Assembly (NCBI GenBank): GCA_028289805.1
Contig: JANQNI010000222.1
Coordinates: 1 to 8,245, forward strand
Direction: 5' to 3'
Source of the DNA: Thermoplasmatota archaeon
GTDB lineage: Archaea > Thermoplasmatota > E2 > JACPAO01 > JAHFTW01
Length of the DNA stretch: 8,245 bases
Positions 5,619-8,245 of this stretch are shown piece after piece. Numbering within the stretch: the stretch's first letter is position 1; each line of letters starts with the position of its first letter. The translations under genes and the position numbers were made by a program. A model generated the notes under the pieces. The model was given only the letters and a program-made list of their open reading frames with translations. It had not been told where the DNA came from and made no database searches.

Positions 5619-6788
5619 GTGTCGTTGCGAAGCGACGAGCAGGCCGCCAGCGAGATCGTCGGCGCCATGGTCCTCATCGTGGTCGTGCTGGCCGCAGCCA
5701 CCAGCTTCGCCACGTTCGCCCTGGAGAAGCAGGAGGAAATCCAGCGGCAGGAGCAGTTCCAGTTCCGCAAGGACTCCGAGGAGTTCGTCTTCCTCGCCGT
5801 CGACACCACCACCCGCGACCACGACGCGGACCCCGCCACCCCCGACCGCATCGACGAACTGCGGTTCACGGTCCAGGCCCTCCACGGCAACCCCTTCGAC
5901 GTCCAGGACGTGGTCGTCAACGACCTCGTCCTGCGCGAGTTCGACCTCACCACCGAACTGGGCGGCGTGGAACACGTCCGCGTCGTCGAGGACGTGGAGA
6001 CCTACCCGTACACGGACGGGGAGGAGGCGCTCCAGGAGGGCGTGCACCTCGTCGGCGACGACGCCGACGGCGACCGGTTCCCCGACCGGATGCTCGTGGA
6101 GCGCGGCCACGAACTCGACGCGCGGCAGCGGTTCATCATCACCGTGAACCTGCGCCCCGACGCCGACGGACCGTACTGGGAGCGACACTGCGACTTCCTG
6201 GCGGACGGCGACGAAGGCAACGACCACGCGGACCCCTGCGACACGGAGGACCACGACCACGGCGGGCCGACAGGACCCGACGCGCATTACTACAAGCTCT
6301 CTGCAGGAACCATCACGGGCCAGCAGGCCGGCTTCGACTACATCGCCGACCGGGGCTCCGCAGACTTCTACCAGGACACGCCCGACCTGTTCGCGGACCG
6401 CCCCATGGAGTTCGGCTTCGTGACGGGCTACCACAACCGCGTCACCCACCAGGTCGTCCCCCCCACGGCCATCGCCGCCGTCGACGTGGACTGCACCCTC
6501 GGTGCCGAGCGGTTCATCCTCGACGCGCAGGACTCGCGCTTGACCGACGGGGACCGGTACCTGGTCGACTGGGCGTGGAGCGGGACCTACGACCAGGACG
6601 ACGACGGGAACGCAGAGGGCCCCATCACGCCCGGCACCGGCGTGACGCATGACCTGAACTTCCTCGACGCGACCTACGACGACGGCAACGGCGCCACGAC
6701 GACCACTTTCGAGGTGACGCTCACGGTGCGCGACAGCGCGGGCATGGTCGGAGCAACGACGCTGAACCTCACGACCCCTAGTTGCTAG
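5619..6788 (+). CDS. Archaeal type IV pilin-like protein with C-terminal PKD/Ig-like domain
   Basis: This 389-residue protein starts at GTG 5619; an in-frame stop lies upstream at 5562 and no ATG intervenes. The N-terminus is an archaeal type IV prepilin signal: a short charged leader (SLRSDEQA) and then ASEIVGAMVLIVVVLAAATSF, the usual hydrophobic assembly helix. Cleavage is likely before Ser11 or close to it. A charged helix (36-55) and an acidic beta-rich body follow. Residues about 280-386 resemble a PKD/Ig-like domain (PPTAIAAV opening, DWAW core, FEVTLTVRDSAG close), bracketed by C292 and C389, which might pair. Asp-rich loops at 147-156 and 325-333 resemble calcium-binding DxDxDG motifs. 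It is long for a pilin, so it may be a minor or tip subunit or an adhesin. It is flanked by ATPase genes and a platform protein gene. Confidence 0.78.
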   Translation: MSLRSDEQAASEIVGAMVLIVVVLAAATSFATFALEKQEEIQRQEQFQFRKDSEEFVFLAVDTTTRDHDADPATPDRIDELRFTVQALHGNPFDVQDVVVNDLVLREFDLTTELGGVEHVRVVEDVETYPYTDGEEALQEGVHLVGDDADGDRFPDRMLVERGHELDARQRFIITVNLRPDADGPYWERHCDFLADGDEGNDHADPCDTEDHDHGGPTGPDAHYYKLSAGTITGQQAGFDYIADRGSADFYQDTPDLFADRPMEFGFVTGYHNRVTHQVVPPTAIAAVDVDCTLGAERFILDAQDSRLTDGDRYLVDWAWSGTYDQDDDGNAEGPITPGTGVTHDLNFLDATYDDGNGATTTTFEVTLTVRDSAGMVGATTLNLTTPSC

Positions 6789-6797
6789 ACGGGTTCC

Positions 6798-6857
6798 ACT
6801 GCGGGGCCCGATCCAACCCCCGAGGGAGTGTCGTTCGGGGCCCCCGTCGACCGCAGT
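6798..6857. terminator. Inverted repeat between convergent genes, possible terminator
   Basis: ACTGCGG at 6798-6804 is mirrored by CCGCAGT at 6851-6857. Inside, GGGCCCGA (6804-6811) can pair imperfectly with TCGGGGCCC (6835-6843), or CCCCGA (6818-6823) can pair with TCGGGG (6835-6840). The structure fills the 79-bp gap between the convergent pilin-like and platform genes. There is no T-run after it on either strand, so a role in termination rests on position only. Confidence 0.3.
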
Positions 6858-6867
6858 CCCGAGCAGG

Positions 6868-8142
6868 TCACACCACGAACAACGGGTAGGCCACCACGCT
6901 CACGCCCACCATCAAGAGCATGTGGTGCAGTCCGTGCCGCACGTTGCCCTCGGTGAACGCTCCGACGAGCAAGCCGGTGCCGAAGCTGGCCACCAGAAGG
7001 AGGTGGAAGAACTTCTGTTCGAAGGCGGCGACGTCGAGGCCCGCCCCGCCGGCCGCACCGACCCCGTCGCCGAAGAGGCCGCTGAGGTCGGTCTCTGCGA
7101 GGTTGGGTGCGAAGTCGATGAGCGTCGCGGTGATCAGAAACAGCACGCCGAAGGCGATGTACATGGTCATGACGGGCCCGCGCATCTTCTGGCGGCGTTC
7201 GGTGGCGATCTTGGTCAGTTCGTCCATGTCCTTGGCGGCGCGGTAGATGACGAGGCTGATGTCGCCGCCGGCGGAGGCGGCCTCGGTGACGAGGCGGCTG
7301 TAGCGTTGGATGAGGCTGCTGCCGGTGTTGCGGGCGAACTGTTGCATGACCTCGCCGAAGGGGCGGCCGAGGCCGAGGGCGTCTGCGGCGACGCGCAACT
7401 GGTTTTTCAGGGGGCCCGTGGGGTTTTGGCCGAGTTCGCGCACGGCCTTGACGGGGTCGATGCCGCCGCGCATGGCGTCGGCCATCTCGAAGAGCATCTG
7501 GGCGAACGCCTTCTCCTGGGCGAGGCGGAGGCCGTGGCCGCGGAGGGTCTGGACGGCGAGGGGCGCGGTGGCGGTGAAGGCGCCGGCGACGAGGACGTAC
7601 TCGACGAGGAAGCGGATTTTGTGCTCGGCGCTGGTGGCGTAGACGAGGCCGGCCAGGACGCCGACGACGGCGACGACGAGGGGGACGTAGAACGCGACGA
7701 GCCCCATGAGGCGGGGGAAGCGGACCTGGAACTTGCGCCAGGTGTACCCCTTGGCGAGGACGAGGTAGAGGACGGTGGCGACGCCGGTGAGGAGGGCGAG
7801 GCCGACGAGGCCGGCGACGCCGAGGACGACGAGGAGGGGGTCGATGCCGCCTTCTTCCTGGCCCGCGGTGGGGTCCATGGTGAAGTTCCACGTGAACTCG
7901 TGTTCGCCGTCGCCGTCGCTGGCGCGGACGGTGAGGGTGTGGTTGCCGGGTTGGAAGGCGAGGAAGCCGGTGACGTTGTAGCTCAGCACGCCGTCCTGGA
8001 AGGAGAAGCCGTCGTCGTCGCTGGTGAGTTCGAAGACGGTCTGGACGACGAGCACGACGCTGTCGGGGTCCAGGTCGCCGTCGGGGTCGGTGACGTTGAC
8101 CCGGATGAGGGGTTCGGCGTCGGGGATGACGGCGCCGCCGCG
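6868..8142 (-). CDS. FlaJ/TadC-like (T2SSF) platform protein with extracellular Ig-like domain, 5' end lost
   Basis: This is the membrane platform protein of an archaeal type IV pilus-like machine, the part on which the pilin assembles and an ATPase acts. Numbering from the in-frame GTG at 8055, membrane segments lie near 72-100, 117-141, 150-170, 294-316, 348-369 and 377-395. The cytoplasmic T2SSF domain between segments 3 and 4 includes FAQMLFEMADAMRGG (184-198), ALGLGRPFGEVM (226-237) and TEAASAGGDIS (257-267), typical of FlaJ/TadC. Ahead of the first membrane segment is an Ig/cadherin-like domain that begins upstream of that GTG (EPLIRVNVTDPDGDLDPDSV) and ends near residue 60. GTG 8055 would cut this domain, so the true start is missing. 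No credible start exists in frame before the sequence changes character at about 8131-8148. It converges on the pilin-like gene. Confidence 0.8.
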   Translation of the reverse strand, partial: RGGAVIPDAEPLIRVNVTDPDGDLDPDSVVLVVQTVFELTSDDDGFSFQDGVLSYNVTGFLAFQPGNHTLTVRASDGDGEHEFTWNFTMDPTAGQEEGGIDPLLVVLGVAGLVGLALLTGVATVLYLVLAKGYTWRKFQVRFPRLMGLVAFYVPLVVAVVGVLAGLVYATSAEHKIRFLVEYVLVAGAFTATAPLAVQTLRGHGLRLAQEKAFAQMLFEMADAMRGGIDPVKAVRELGQNPTGPLKNQLRVAADALGLGRPFGEVMQQFARNTGSSLIQRYSRLVTEAASAGGDISLVIYRAAKDMDELTKIATERRQKMRGPVMTMYIAFGVLFLITATLIDFAPNLAETDLSGLFGDGVGAAGGAGLDVAAFEQKFFHLLLVASFGTGLLVGAFTEGNVRHGLHHMLLMVGVSVVAYPLFVV

Positions 8143-8144
8143 GC

Positions 8145-8213
8145 CCCGCCGTCGGACGCGAACATATAGGACGCGTGCGCGAGGCCTTCCACAAAGTAGC
8201 GCTTGAGTTTCAT
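8145..8213 (-). pseudogene. N-terminal fragment of a metallo-beta-lactamase-fold hydrolase, joined out of frame to the platform gene
   Basis: From ATG 8213 about 23 codons read MKLKRYFVEGLAHASYMFAS followed by Asp-Gly-Gly. This closely follows the N-terminus of glyoxalase-II/persulfide-dioxygenase-like MBL proteins, where a G-LAHASY segment leads to a small-residue loop and then a V-[VI]-D-P strand. After Gly-Ala at about 8142 the frame runs into low-complexity and shadow translation. The FlaJ/TadC-like gene continues in a different frame, one base off. An AGGA Shine-Dalgarno-like site lies about 9 nt upstream of the ATG, and this start overlaps the preceding stop codon as ATGA. The MBL metal-binding HxHxDH motif would lie further on and is absent. 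Probably not part of the same genome segment as the platform gene. Confidence 0.5.
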
Positions 8214-8245
8214 AGCTTCTTTTCCTGAGTCACATCGCCTTTCAT
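8210..8245 (-). CDS. Last codons of an unidentified upstream gene
   Basis: The frame from the window edge reads MKGDVTQEKKL and stops at TGA (8212-8210), overlapping the ATG of the MBL fragment by the common ATGA arrangement. This coupling suggests it is the C-terminal end of a gene in the same operon as the MBL hydrolase, cut by the right edge. It could also be a chance open frame; the fragment is too short to identify. Confidence 0.3.
   Translation of the reverse strand: MKGDVTQEKKL

Noticed and set aside
8131..8150. Programmed -1 frameshift linking the MBL-like start to the platform protein
   Set aside because: No slippery heptamer is seen. The two sides belong to unrelated families and differ sharply in base composition, so a chimeric join explains it better.
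6922..8169. Plus-strand 415-codon open frame opposite the platform gene
   Set aside because: Extremely Glu/Asp/Gly/Ala-rich mirror of a membrane protein in G+C-rich DNA; the minus strand encodes a recognisable T2SSF domain with membrane helices.
7983..8213. Complete 76-residue small protein starting at ATG 8213
   Set aside because: Only the first 23 or so residues look real (MBL-type). The remainder is an out-of-frame Ser/Pro/Thr-rich translation of the platform gene.

Overview
This window looks like archaeal DNA of high G+C content, most likely from a Thermoplasmatota-type euryarchaeon; that placement is an inference from protein style, not a search. The archaeal assignment rests on an archaeal/eukaryotic-type PCNA, both subunits of the two-subunit primase, an archaeal type IV pilin N-terminus, an archaeal FlaJ/TadC-like membrane protein, and AT-rich elements about 26-28 bp upstream of starts as expected for leaderless transcripts. 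At least four genes appear to start with GTG. Sequence runs to the very first and last base in broken genes, so this may be a whole metagenomic contig.

Replication block (1-3030, minus strand): reading with transcription, pcn (sliding clamp), a small lipoprotein, a second related lipoprotein, priL (primase large subunit, Fe-S) and the start of priS (primase catalytic subunit, cut by the left edge). The gaps are 2, 53 and 75 nt, then an 8-nt overlap between priL and priS. The lipoproteins share sequence features and look like an old tandem duplication lodged among replication genes.

Middle (3031-3719): a 248-bp divergent promoter region, then a plus-strand DUF5658-like small membrane protein.

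ATPase and surface block (3747-8142): a minus-strand pair encodes a degenerate RecA/KaiC-like protein followed by an ExeA/Cdc6-like AAA ATPase. Divergent from it is a plus-strand pilin-like protein with a PKD/Ig-like C-terminal domain and acidic calcium-loop-like motifs. Converging on the pilin is a FlaJ/TadC-like (T2SSF) platform protein carrying an extracellular Ig-like domain. Pilin and platform are the expected partners of an archaeal type IV pilus-like machine, but no secretion ATPase (TadA/FlaI type) or prepilin peptidase is visible here.

Right edge (about 8131-8245): composition drops abruptly from about 82% G+C (8101-8160) to about 48% (8161-8245). The reading frame also changes from the platform protein to the N-terminus of a metallo-beta-lactamase-fold hydrolase, preceded by the last codons of another gene. 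This is most simply a chimeric contig end; a real rearrangement is the alternative. No tRNA, rRNA, CRISPR array or insertion sequence was seen.
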